Shown here: positions 1 through 9,271 of the stretch, one piece after another
How positions within the stretch are numbered: the stretch's first letter is position 1
Layout of the letters: the number at the start of each line of letters is the position of its first letter
Assembly (NCBI GenBank): GCA_013306675.1
Contig: JABLUY010000003.1
Location: 8,896 to 72,895, forward strand
From: Thraustochytrium sp. TN22
Taxonomy: Eukaryota; Sar; Bigyra; Thraustochytrida; Thraustochytriidae
Length of the DNA stretch: 64,000 bases
Direction of reading: 5' to 3'
Translations under genes and position numbers: made by a program
Notes under the pieces: model-generated
Databases searched by the model: none
Seen by the model: only the letters and a program-made list of their open reading frames with translations
Told to the model about the DNA's origin: nothing

Positions 1-2
1 CC

Positions 3-188
3 TTGAAGCTCGCGTTCGAGGTCTTCACGCATGTCCACGCAACGGATGCAACAACCGCGAGCACGGAGAGCATGTTTTCTAGAGCCGGACTCGTCGAGAC
101 TAGCTTGCGCAAGGGTCGGCTACATCCCACTTATCTCGCTCGCCTCACATACATCATGACCAACCAGAAAGAGCTTCAGCCCTACTAG
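3..188 (+). pseudogene. hAT-family transposase, C-terminal dimerisation fragment
   Basis: The open frame enters from the left edge and ends at a TAG at 186-188. The 61 visible residues contain A-T-T-A-S-T-E-S-M-F-S-R-A-G followed by R-L-H-P-T-Y-L-A-R-L. This is the pattern of the hAT C-terminal dimerisation region (usual form: A-S-S-x-x-S-E-R-x-F-S-x-A-G, then R-L-x-P-x-x-L). In hAT transposases this segment holds the transposase dimer together. Only the extreme C-terminus is in the window, so whether the catalytic part is intact cannot be judged. No terminal inverted repeat or 8-bp target duplication is visible just downstream. Host genes derived from hAT elements also keep this domain, so domestication cannot be excluded. 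Confidence 0.7.
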
Positions 189-912
189 CCTAGGTGGGGC
201 GACCCCTGCCGTGAGTGCCCACCCGTGGCACCCGTCAGCAGGGCAGGCTCTGACCAGTCATTGGTGGCGGCAATGCAGCATCTCGAAGACAGAAGAAGCC
301 AAGCGCAACATGAGGGCGGCACCCCGACGACGGTGCCGCGCCTTGTCGCGGCGTTGAGGCTCCCAGCGCGCGCGCGCATGAGCGCGCCCAGGGCCTAAGA
401 CGGCACCGGGTCCGCCCCGTCGCGCGCGCGCGCGGGCACGCCCGGCGCCGCCGCAGGTCTTCATGGATACGGCGCGGCGGCGACGCCATCCGCCAAGACC
501 TCCGCGGCGCCACGGGCGCGCGCCAAGAGGGCTGCACCGGGGCGCTGCCGGCGCGTGGACGGGGCGGGCCACCAGCGCCGCCGTCACGCGCCCGCCCGCG
601 CAACAGCGCACGGCGGGCGCAGTCGGCGGCGCAAAAGGGCGGCAAGGCGGTCGCCCTCTGCCCCTGTGCAACGGCCCAAAGCAGCGCTCCGCGGCCCTCG
701 ACGACTACGAGCTCGGCAGGGAGGACGGGAAGGTGCACGGCACCGCCCCGCAATCCCTGGCGGGCGCACAGCACCCGCACGGGCCTGGGCTCCCCGGGTA
801 CGAGTAGGAGAGGGCCGCGGAGCACGGCCAGGGCAGCCGTTACACAGGGGGCTCGCCTAAGGCGGGGCTCGGGAGGGGGGAGACGGGGGATCGGCGGCGA
901 TCGACAAGTAGT
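189..912. other. GC-rich stretch without a supported gene
   Basis: About 720 bases of very GC-rich sequence with short CG/GC runs near 365-375 and 421-432. Reading frames on both strands are short, arginine/alanine/proline-rich and match no family I recognise. It probably belongs to the decayed mobile-element region. Confidence 0.4.
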
Positions 913-1130
913 ATGACGGCACGAGTAGCGACGAGGAGGGAGACGGCGACGGCGACGGGAGGGACTCGGAATGAGTCGGTCTCGACGGACCCGACGGCCA
1001 CGAACGGGCTCGTGACCGACCAGGACGACGACGAGAGCGCCAGCAGCAGCGGCAGGAGCAGCAGGAACAGCGACAGCCGCAGCGGCAACAGCAGCGACGG
1101 CAACAGCAGCAGCAGCAGCAACAACAACAA

Positions 1131-1162
<32 letters not shown>

Positions 1163-1764
1163 GTAGCAGCCCGCTGCTGCGACAGCAGCGACGGCGAGAC
1201 CTCCGCGAGCACGCGGATCAGCGCGAGGAGGAGGAGGCTGAACAAGGCGAGGCAGGGCAAGAGGCCGCGGCAGAGCAGGCAGAGAGCACAACGCAGGCGG
1301 GGCGGCGCACAGAGGGCGACTTCCGTGCCCTGTTGGCGGCCCAAGTGGAGATTAGCAGGAGACGGCGTGCGGAGAGAACGGCGGCGGCAGCAACGAGCGC
1401 GGCGGGCAGCACCGTGGAGGAGGGCATTGGCGCGGGCACGGCCGCGGGCAGGGCGCCGCGCGAGGATACCATGGCGGCGCAGGAGCGAGAGGAGGACGAC
1501 CTCCTCGCAGCAGAGCAGCTGGAGGAGCGAGAGGAGGACGACCTCCACGCAGCAGAGCAGCTGGAGGAGCGAGCGCATCAAGACGCCGGGCAGATGCCGG
1601 TACGGGCGGAGACTTGGGGAGAGAGGCACGGGACCGACAGCGCGAGATCGCCGAGGCTGTGCGCAAGACGGACGCTGAGGCGGACGCAGCGTAGCATCGA
1701 GCGATGGCGGCGCTCTGAATCAACGTGGACACGAGCGTCAGGCGGCACGAACCGGGCACGCTGA
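913..1764 (+). CDS. low-complexity ORF of unknown function, possibly part of a LINE ORF1 relic
   Basis: A 283-codon ATG-to-TGA frame. Residues about 35-85 are Ser/Asn/Asp-rich, produced by a CAG/CAA-type repeat read in the AGC/AAC frame. Residues about 95-220 are Glu/Ala/Arg-rich and likely helical, with a 14-residue unit repeated at 1483-1566. No catalytic or binding motif is visible. Downstream, protein-like segments continue in other frames, which suggests that this is the decayed 5' part of the element whose reverse-transcriptase segment lies at 2877-3338. An accidental GC-rich frame is the alternative. Confidence 0.25.
1083..1170 (+). repeat. CAG/CAA-type trinucleotide tract
   Basis: A run of CAGCAG with CAA interruptions. 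In the 913-1764 frame it reads as Ser/Asn. On the opposite strand it makes long meaningless Leu or Cys frames. Confidence 0.8.
1483..1566 (+). repeat. two copies of a 42-bp (14-codon) tandem repeat
   Basis: Two adjacent copies encode E-R-E-E-D-D-L-(L/H)-A-A-E-Q-L-E. They differ at very few bases and a third partial unit follows. The acidic, leucine-spaced unit would form an amphipathic helix. Confidence 0.8.
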
Positions 1765-3440
1765 GCGCGGCGGTGCCGCAACCCAGACCACGGCGCATGT
1801 AGCGGCACTGACGAGCGGCAACGGGACGGACGCCGACGCGGCGAGGCGGCTGGTGGACAACGGGCGACTACGGACCAAGGCAGGAGACGACCTGGCAGCG
1901 GTGGACAAAGGAGGTGGCGAGCTTCGCGGTCGAGTTGCGGTACGTGCACAGTTTGGAGCTGGCTGAGCAAAAGGTCAAGCAGGCCCTGGGAGATGGAGCG
2001 CTGGCGAGGCTGACGAGGTGCTGGAGGAGGCGGACTGGATGGTCCAGATCTTCGAGTGGTGGCAGCGCCCGGAGGCGGCGCAGAGCGGTGTGCAGCGAGC
2101 GCGACTGAGAGCGCTGGATGAGGAGGAAATGCGCCGCGTGGCGGGCTTCCACGAGGCAGCCGAGATGCAGCAAAAGGAAGGTAAGCAGGCGACGCGGGAC
2201 GAGGTGCTCGAGAAGCTCGCGGAGGTCATGGCGAAGGGCGGATATGGTTGGCGAGATGGTGGACGGCGTGGTGGCGAAGGACGACGGCGAGGTGCGCATC
2301 CGGGTCGCCATGGGCTGGAGCGCGGGACTACTTGCGGTGCTGGACAGCAAGGCCCTCGGCGAGCTGGAGGCGGCGCCAGCGGTGTACAGCGCGGGCACAG
2401 CCTTCCAGACGCGCGGAGCCGGGGGCAGGTTGCCAGCACCGCTCCTCAAGTACAGCGCGGCGTGAGGAGGGTCTGCGTCTGGGGCGAGGAGAACCGGAAC
2501 TTGGACTTTGTCTGGAGGCGAATGGGACTGACAATGAGCAGAGGCGCAGTGGACGCGAGGGTGCTTAAGGTGGAGCGGGTACTGCAACAAGGTGGGCTGC
2601 GCTACAACGTGTACTGCAAGGCCGGCGCGCACATGGCGGAGCGCATCGCACGACAGCTGCGGGAACGCGGGCGGGCGTGGCGGTGGTACGCTAGGCGGCA
2701 CCGGCCCTGCCAAGCACGTCAGGCGGGCCATCGATGCGCGGCGCGCAGCGGCGCTGCGAGCAGGCATAGCGCAGGCGGCAGAAGAGGCGGCCGCGAGGTG
2801 GGCAGAGCACCAGGTCAGACGGCGGGAGGCGACCAAGGCCAAGAAACAGCACGAGCGCAACGCGTGAGAGAACAAGATGGCCGAGCTGGGCGCTGACGCG
2901 CGCACGGACCCCCAGGGAGCTATGGGGCTGGATCGCGACGCAGGCGGGCCTCAAGACGAGGGCGAAGACGAGCGGCGCCCAACCGGTAAGACGGTCGAGC
3001 TCCTGCACAACGGCGACGAGATTGCAGGCGCGTGGGCCCGGCACTACGGGCGGCTAGCAGAGGAGGGTACGACAGGGCATGGGCAAGACGCGGCGCACTG
3101 GAAGGGGCTCTGTGACGACGACGACATAGGGTGGAACGAGCTGCGGAAGCTGGACAAGGACATCAGCGCGGAGGAGATGCTGGAGGCGCTGCGAAAGACC
3201 AAGACCAACAAGCCACCTGGCCCGGACGGCGTCCCGACTGAGTTTCTGAAGGTGATCGAGGCGAAGGGCCTTGGGCAGGACGAGGGCAACGAGGCACGGC
3301 GAGCGCTGCTCACCATCCTGCAGACCCTTGTGGCATGACTCGCCGTATCATTGAGGATGGGGAGGACATCGCGTGGGACGGCCCGCCGGTCCAGCAAGAA
3401 GCCTCTGACCGCCGCGCCAGGTACCGCAACATCCTGATCT
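1590..3440 (+). mobile_element. decayed LINE-type (non-LTR) retrotransposon fragment
   Basis: Protein-like stretches run through this interval in changing frames: around 1630-1700, 1890-1990, 2018-2240, 2245-2465, 2460-2690 and 2690-3338. They are charged and helical, as in the region ahead of a LINE reverse transcriptase, and they lead into a recognisable start of the reverse transcriptase at 2877-3338. An in-frame stop lies at 2865-2867, and the frame shifts again near 3335, after which R-Y-R-N-I-L-I-S-S resembles the next reverse-transcriptase block. The palm with the catalytic aspartates is absent, so the copy is truncated at its 3' side. I did not recognise an endonuclease domain. The left boundary is uncertain. 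Confidence 0.55.
2877..3338 (+). pseudogene. LINE reverse transcriptase, N-terminal fragment
   Basis: A 153-codon frame. Residues about 95-125 read E-E-M-L-E-A-L-R-K-T-K-T-N-K-P-P-G-P-D-G followed by V-P-T-E-F-L-K. This is the hallmark block at the start of non-LTR reverse transcriptases (usual form: K-x-x-K-A-P-G-P-D-G-I-x-x-E). The preceding segment has A-x-x-W-A-R-H-Y, matching the helical stretch that usually precedes it. The frame stops well before the YADD catalytic motif, so the fragment cannot be an active polymerase. Confidence 0.7.
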
Positions 3441-4081
3441 CATCTCGTCTGATCTTGTCGTGCGTGTCGTCATCGCCACGCCGCCGCCGGCAATGCGCAG
3501 CAGCCGCAGGAACTACTTAGCGAGCAGCAGTTAAATTTAGACGCATTTTGAGAGAGCGAGCGAACCGAGAGCGCTCGCATGGCAACCGAGAGCGCTCGCA
3601 TGGCAACCGAGAGCGCTCGCTTGGCAACCGAGAGCTCTCGCATGGCAACCGAGAGCGCTCGCATGGCATCCGCGTTTCCTCCGTCTCGCGCGACGAATCC
3701 TCGCCCCCCCCCCCGGCCACCTTGCCGACGTAGCCTCGGTCACACGCCGACAGCACCGCGGTCTGCCCCGAGCTTAGCTCGGCCCCGCCCGACCCGCCCT
3801 CGGCCGCCACCGACGCATCCTCGCAGCTCGCCGACGGATCCTCGGCGCCCCGCCGAGGTTTCTCGCCTGGCCACCGAGCCTTCTCGCCTGGCCACCGGCC
3901 TCGGCTCCGACTTACCGTCACTTGCCAACCGAGGTTTCTCGGTTTTTTCACCAATTTTTCCTCGGCTGTGACCGAGGTCTCTCGGATGCCGGAATAGGGT
4001 AGACGTCGTTCGTTCATTCATGTGGAGCTTTTGACTAAGTTAGGATTCAAGTAGTGGTCACTTTGGAGGACTTCCTCAAGT
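3441..4081. other. repeat-bearing intergenic stretch with degenerate CCGAG motifs
   Basis: After the LINE fragment there is a 21-bp tandem array (3562-3669), then about 320 bases in which CCGAG/CTCGG and TCTCGCCTGGCCACCGAG-like words recur imperfectly. A 130-codon frame (3579-3971, +) spans the array but matches no family. The last 100 bases are more AT-rich and are probably the 3' flank of the minus-strand gene ending at 4082. Confidence 0.5.
3562..3669 (+). repeat. 21-bp tandem repeat, about five units
   Basis: The unit ATGGCAACCGAGAGCGCTCGC is repeated about five times with a few substitutions (one TTGGCAACC, one GAGCTCTCG). In one frame it encodes M-A-T-E-S-A-R heptads. Each unit contains the palindromic core GAGCGCTC. 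Confidence 0.9.
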
Positions 4082-7000
4082 TCATTTGGGCCGCGCGGCG
4101 GCGCTGGGTACGTAGCGGAGGACGACGAGCTGGCCGTCGTGCAGGCTGACGAAGACAAAGGCGGCAGAGGGAATGCGATGGGTGGCGAGGGCGCAGATGG
4201 AGTGGTCGAAAACGTAATGGTCGAGCACGTGACCCTTGGAGCCCCAGATGCGCACGGTGTGATCGCTGCTGGCGGTGACGACGTTGTGGTGGTTGGTGGT
4301 CGGGTTGGCGAGCGAGGTGACGAAGAGCACCTTGGCGTCGGCGGTGCCGGGCGCGCGAAGGAGGCGCTCGCCGCCGTCGAGAGTGATGACGCGCGTGACG
4401 GGGTTGCGATTGACGGCAAGGATGGAGGGTTGGCCGCTGGGCGCGTCCGTGAAAGCGGCGAGCGCCGAGATGCGGGCGTCGTTGGCGATGACCTGGCCCT
4501 GCATGCGCTTGCGGCGCGGCAGCGGGAGGCCGGCGGCCTTGCGCACCTTTTCAAAGTCCCAGACGAGGACGGTGCCGTCTAGGTCGCAGGAGAGCAGCTT
4601 GATGGCACGCCCCTCGGCGAAGGCGCTGAGAAAGGGCACGGCCGCGTCATGCGCGCGCCAGTGGAAGAGCGGCGCGCCCGTGATGAGGTTGTGCACGGCG
4701 ATAGCGCCGTCCTCGCCGGCGCTGGCGAAGGCGGTGTCGTCGCTGGATCGTGGGTCGAAGACGCAGACGGCCAGGCAGCGGCCGCGGTGCGCACGGACGA
4801 CGATGGGCTGGTCGGAGCCGGAGTTGATGTGCACGATGGAGCAGATGCCGGTCTCATGGCCCACGACGAAGCGCGCGATGCGCGAGCGCGGGACGTCCTC
4901 GACGGCCAAGCATGTAACGCGGTCTGCGGTCTCCCAGCGCGCGTGAATGGCCGAGGACTCCGGATCCATCGCCACCACCTGCGATCCGTGCACGGAGAGC
5001 ACCTTCCAGCTCCCCTTGTTGCCATCGGTGAAAGAGCCCATGGCGGTAGCGGGCCCGAGGTCGTCCACCGTGAGGCTGGACACGGTGGTGGCGACGTTGC
5101 CCGAGTCCGGAAAGGCGCTCGAAAGACAGACGCGACCATCGGCGGCGGCCGACCCAATCCACACCTCCTTGTCCTCGTCTACGAAGGAAGTGACGTCCAG
5201 CACTGGGCCGTCGTGGATGGCGGCCGAGTGCAGCAGGCGGCAGCTGACGAGGTCCCAGATGCGCACGCCGCCGTCGGCGTCGCCCGTGACGCACCGCAGG
5301 CTGTCACTCGCCACGTCCGAGTACACGTCGACGGACGTGATGGCTGACAGGCCGTGCTCGACGTCCTCCAGCACCTGGCGCGTGACGCCCTCCTGCACGT
5401 CCCAGACGCGCAGAGCGCCGCTATCCTCGGCGATGGAGACCGCAAAGAGCGTGTCGTCATGGACGTAGGTGACGGCCGAGAGGAAGGCCTCGCCGGGAAC
5501 GCTCATGCGCACATCTGGGTGGTCGTCGCTCTGCAGCGAGTAGATGCGCATTTCGTGTGCATGCACAGCGAGAGCCTGCCAGGCGCCGCTCGCGGCGTCG
5601 ACGAACGTGTCGAGCTCCACGATCGGGCCGGCGTCGCACTCGATGAGCTTACGGCGCGTTCCAGTGAGCCCGCGCCAGACCTGGATGGTGGCATCCTCGC
5701 TGCCCGTCACGAAGTCGATCTCGTCATTCGATCCGTACATGAGCCCGAGCGAGGTAATGGCGCCGGCGTGCGCGTCGCGCACTGTGCGCAGCACCTCGCC
5801 GGATGGCATCACATACAGCACGAGGCTGTTGCCAAAGGCGACGAGGACGCGGCCGCCGCCGCCGGGCTCAACGTAGGACGCAGCAACGTAGGGGGCGCCC
5901 TCCAAAGGCGCATCCTCGGGCGCCAGCGCCTTGACCAGCTCCTTGGCCTCAGCGTTCCACACGCGAATGCCGTCCTCCGAGACCGAGACCAGGTGCACCT
6001 CGTGCGTGACCGGGTCGTCGTAGAGCGACAGCGAGTTGACCGCGCCGCGGTGGCCGTGCAGCGTGGTGAGGGCTCCGGGTGCAAAGTCGCTGGGGTCCGG
6101 CCCGAGCGTCTCGCCGGCGTCCGAGGCGCCCTCGAGCTGTACGTCGTCGACAGAGCGCCCGCCCGCGGCTAGCAGCGCGCCCAACACGGAGCGCGAGCCG
6201 CTGCGCGGACGCAAAAGACCGGCCGCCACACCGGAGATGCGGCGCGCTGCGCGTGAGCCCGCCCGCGAGGCTGCACGGGAGCCGGCCCGGGAGGCCGCAC
6301 GAGAGCCCGCCCGCGAGCGATTGGCCAGCGCACCCATGCTGCTGGAGGCGTCTTCCGTCTTGCGGCGCGCCCCTTGCAGGTGGCGCAGCGGCGCGAGCGC
6401 GTGCAGTCCAGGGGTCTGCATGCGCGCTCGATGCAGGTCGTCCAGGAGCGGGTCGCCTGGCTCGAGGCGCATGGCGAGTCGCAGCCAGAGGATCTCTTCG
6501 AGGTGGTCGGGGGAGCTTATGTAGGCCACCAGGCTCTGCGAGAGCGCCTGCGCAATGCGCGAGCATCGGTACGACTCGGGCCGCTGCACCCAGGAGATGG
6601 TCTCCGAGGGCGAGACCTCGAAGCCGGCCCGAATAAAGTTCAGGTTCGTCACAAGCGCTTCGAGCGCCTCGATGTCGCCCACGTTGAGCAGCGCCGCCGG
6701 CAGCTCATGCAGCTTGCGCTGGTTCACGGCGCCGGTCTCAAAGTGAAACGGGTGCTGCTGTGGGAAGCGGTTCTGGGCCAGCAGCCAGGCCTCGCCGTTC
6801 ACCTCGACCTTGTGAACGGGCCGCTCCAGCGCGCTGGCGCGCTCCGCGCCAAAGTAATCCGCCAGGAGGCGGTATGCCGGCAGCATGCGGCCGTCGTAGC
6901 GCGCGAGCGCCACGCGCCGCAGCTCGCGGTGCGCCCAGTTGCCGCGCCACAGAAAGGGACGCAGATCGTTGTGCAGCTTGAAGAGCTTACGCTGCGGGAA

Positions 7001-9271
7001 GCGCGCCAGCGGCGGGACGAAGTCGGTGTATGCCTCTGCGAGCAGGTCGTCGCGCAGCGAGAGCAAGTCATTCAGCTCCGCGTCGCTGAGGCCGGCGGCC
7101 GAGGCGGTGATGAACGCCAGCGCGCTTTGCACAAAATTTGGCCCGTGCTCCGCCTCAAGGCGCGCGAAGAAGTGCTCCAAAAGGTCGTCGATCTCCTTGG
7201 CGCCGGCGTACCGTTCCAGCGGCGGGGCCTCGGACGTGAGGTGGCGCGCCTCCTCGAAGAGCACGCGCAGCGCGAGCGGTGACGGGTCGCGCAGACCCGC
7301 CACGGCGCTCAGCACTGAGGCGCGCTGCCGCGGCTGCAGAGCGCGGCTCTCCGCGTCCAGCCAGGCATCGAGGAAGCTGGCCGCCTCGGCCTCCGCAAAG
7401 GCCGGCATGCGCACGAGGGCGGCGTCGCCGGCGTCGCCAGCACGCTGGAAGGCGCGCGCCGGCTTGGACCCTGCGCGCGCTGACACGATGAGGCGCACGT
7501 GCGGCGGCAGGCGGCTAGCCGCGAGCGGGACCCAGGAGTCATCGCCATCGATGAGCTGGTCGATGCCGTCCAGGACGAGGATGAGCGGCGAGTCCTCGGT
7601 GGCGAGCGACAGAAAGTCCAAAAAGGCGCGCCGCACGTCGCGAGGCCGCGCCGGAATCTCCGGCAGCACGGCTGTGCTGCCGCTGCTGTAGGCCTCGCGG
7701 AGCTGCTCGTAGACGGTGCGCAGCAGGTTGGCGCTTGTGTGCGAGCTGTGGGTGGCGCCCACGACACGAGCCACCAGCACGTTGCTCGAACCGCGGTGCG
7801 CGATCTCCTGCGCGACTCCCTCGCACACCTTGCTCAGCGCGTGCGTCTTGCCGGAGCCGGCGCTGCCCGTGACAAAGATCAACCGCGTTCGACTGCGGCG
7901 TATCGCCTTGAGGAGGTCCTCGCGGCCCACAAAGGTGGCCGCGCACTGCGCGATGCGGGCGGCGTGCGCGCGCGCATTCTCAAATGGGCGGTCGTGCCGA
8001 AAGACGCCATTCACCAGCGTGCGCTTGATGCTTCCAATCATCTTCTCCTCGAGCGCCGACAGCATCTCGTTCAGGTACTCGCGGTGCGCTGGCACGTTGA
8101 TGGGGTCCAGGCCGCCCTCGTACGGCACGTCATAGCAGCGGAGGTGGTTTTCGTGCAGAACATCCATGCAGCGCGCCTTGAGCGCCTCCAGGCTCGCCTG
8201 CCCGTGCTCGTCCGGGTCTTCGTCCGCTACGTCAAAAAAATGCGTGTCCTGCTCGAGACCGTCCCCGTGGAGGTCGCGGATCACGAGGCAGCCCTCGTGC
8301 TTGTCGTTGGCATGGAGCAGGCCGAGCTCTAACTCCTCCTCCACAACGCTTTGCTCGAATTGGCGAACCTCGCCCTCAGAGATCGCCCCTTCAATCTCCA
8401 GCCGCCGCGCCGCATCGCGCAGAATCTTTTGGAGCGCGCGGAAGATGGCCCACCATTCCGCGTTGACGCCATTCATGCGCCGCCGGCTGCCGCCTAGCAC
8501 GCTCTCCACACTACGCAACGTGTACACCGGCGGCACGCAGTTCTCGTCCAGCAGAAACCAGGTGGTCAGCAGGTCCCGGTCGCTCGCCTCGTCGAGCAGC
8601 TTCTCGAAGAGGTCCGCCGCAATGCGCGCCGGAAATGGGCAGAACCCGTAGCGATTCCCGAGCAGCCCCAAGAAGTTGAAGGCGAACGACCGCGACTTGC
8701 AGCGCTGCAGCTCCTGCAGCGACAGCTCGCGCGAGTCCTGCGACGTGTCGCTGATGGCCCAGCGCATGTCCTGGCACGCCAACGACAGTCCGTGAATGCG
8801 GCAGTACTTGTCAATGCGCGGTAGGAGCAGGCCCACGATGCAGTCGCGCTCGAACCGCATGTCCCGGAACGTGCTGCTGATGAAGACGCGCACCACGCGC
8901 GACTCCAGCGCCAGGTCGTCCGGACGCGCGATGCTCTCCATGCGCAGCATGCGTGCGCGCAGCGCCGGATCACGGCCCTTGTACTTGATGAGATGCACGT
9001 CGCTCGCCAGTGGCTTCGGGTAGTACCGCACGGCGTCCTGCACCGCACGCAGCTCCTCAAACTGGTCCCGCGGCGGGCTGCTCTCCGAGGCGGCAGCGGC
9101 GGCCGCCGCCGCCGACCTCGCCTCCTTGGCCACGCGTTTCTTCGTCATGAACGTCTTCGAGAACGCGCGCATCGACAGCCTCCTCAGCGCAGCCGCCTCT
9201 CCGCCCTTTTCGCTGCCGCCGCCGCCGCCGCCGCCGCCGCCAAGGCCCCCGTCCGAGTGCCGCCTCGCCAT
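4082..9271 (-). CDS. NACHT and WD40-repeat protein with N-terminal DUF4062 domain (NWD1/TEP1-like)
   Basis: A 1,729-residue STAND-type NTPase, probably a cytosolic signalling or assembly scaffold. Residues about 127-230 form a DUF4062 domain (R-V-F-I-S-S-T-F-R-D-M, then D-M-R-W, then L-L-G-N-R-Y-G-F), as at the N-termini of NWD1 and TEP1. The NTPase core has a P-loop G-S-A-G-S-G-K-T near residue 468 and a Walker B L-I-L-V-L-D-G-I-D near 562-570. Residues about 985-1010 are an Arg/Ser/Ala tandem repeat. From about 1070 to the end, roughly 13 WD-like units (several ending V-R-I-W or L-R-V-W) would make two beta-propellers. The start is the first ATG, ahead of a Gly-rich leader. In this architecture the propellers are thought to sense a ligand and the NACHT domain to oligomerise; the ligand here is unknown. 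It is divergently arranged with the GT90 gene. Confidence 0.85.
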   Translation of the reverse strand: MARRHSDGGLGGGGGGGGGSEKGGEAAALRRLSMRAFSKTFMTKKRVAKEARSAAAAAAAASESSPPRDQFEELRAVQDAVRYYPKPLASDVHLIKYKGRDPALRARMLRMESIARPDDLALESRVVRVFISSTFRDMRFERDCIVGLLLPRIDKYCRIHGLSLACQDMRWAISDTSQDSRELSLQELQRCKSRSFAFNFLGLLGNRYGFCPFPARIAADLFEKLLDEASDRDLLTTWFLLDENCVPPVYTLRSVESVLGGSRRRMNGVNAEWWAIFRALQKILRDAARRLEIEGAISEGEVRQFEQSVVEEELELGLLHANDKHEGCLVIRDLHGDGLEQDTHFFDVADEDPDEHGQASLEALKARCMDVLHENHLRCYDVPYEGGLDPINVPAHREYLNEMLSALEEKMIGSIKRTLVNGVFRHDRPFENARAHAARIAQCAATFVGREDLLKAIRRSRTRLIFVTGSAGSGKTHALSKVCEGVAQEIAHRGSSNVLVARVVGATHSSHTSANLLRTVYEQLREAYSSGSTAVLPEIPARPRDVRRAFLDFLSLATEDSPLILVLDGIDQLIDGDDSWVPLAASRLPPHVRLIVSARAGSKPARAFQRAGDAGDAALVRMPAFAEAEAASFLDAWLDAESRALQPRQRASVLSAVAGLRDPSPLALRVLFEEARHLTSEAPPLERYAGAKEIDDLLEHFFARLEAEHGPNFVQSALAFITASAAGLSDAELNDLLSLRDDLLAEAYTDFVPPLARFPQRKLFKLHNDLRPFLWRGNWAHRELRRVALARYDGRMLPAYRLLADYFGAERASALERPVHKVEVNGEAWLLAQNRFPQQHPFHFETGAVNQRKLHELPAALLNVGDIEALEALVTNLNFIRAGFEVSPSETISWVQRPESYRCSRIAQALSQSLVAYISSPDHLEEILWLRLAMRLEPGDPLLDDLHRARMQTPGLHALAPLRHLQGARRKTEDASSSMGALANRSRAGSRAASRAGSRAASRAGSRAARRISGVAAGLLRPRSGSRSVLGALLAAGGRSVDDVQLEGASDAGETLGPDPSDFAPGALTTLHGHRGAVNSLSLYDDPVTHEVHLVSVSEDGIRVWNAEAKELVKALAPEDAPLEGAPYVAASYVEPGGGGRVLVAFGNSLVLYVMPSGEVLRTVRDAHAGAITSLGLMYGSNDEIDFVTGSEDATIQVWRGLTGTRRKLIECDAGPIVELDTFVDAASGAWQALAVHAHEMRIYSLQSDDHPDVRMSVPGEAFLSAVTYVHDDTLFAVSIAEDSGALRVWDVQEGVTRQVLEDVEHGLSAITSVDVYSDVASDSLRCVTGDADGGVRIWDLVSCRLLHSAAIHDGPVLDVTSFVDEDKEVWIGSAAADGRVCLSSAFPDSGNVATTVSSLTVDDLGPATAMGSFTDGNKGSWKVLSVHGSQVVAMDPESSAIHARWETADRVTCLAVEDVPRSRIARFVVGHETGICSIVHINSGSDQPIVVRAHRGRCLAVCVFDPRSSDDTAFASAGEDGAIAVHNLITGAPLFHWRAHDAAVPFLSAFAEGRAIKLLSCDLDGTVLVWDFEKVRKAAGLPLPRRKRMQGQVIANDARISALAAFTDAPSGQPSILAVNRNPVTRVITLDGGERLLRAPGTADAKVLFVTSLANPTTNHHNVVTASSDHTVRIWGSKGHVLDHYVFDHSICALATHRIPSAAFVFVSLHDGQLVVLRYVPSAAARPK

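Noticed and set aside
235-1629. 464-codon frame on the minus strand
   Set aside because: It is the antisense of a CAG tract and an acidic repeat. Its Leu/Ala/Val runs come from the repeat, it matches no family, and the plus strand explains the region better.
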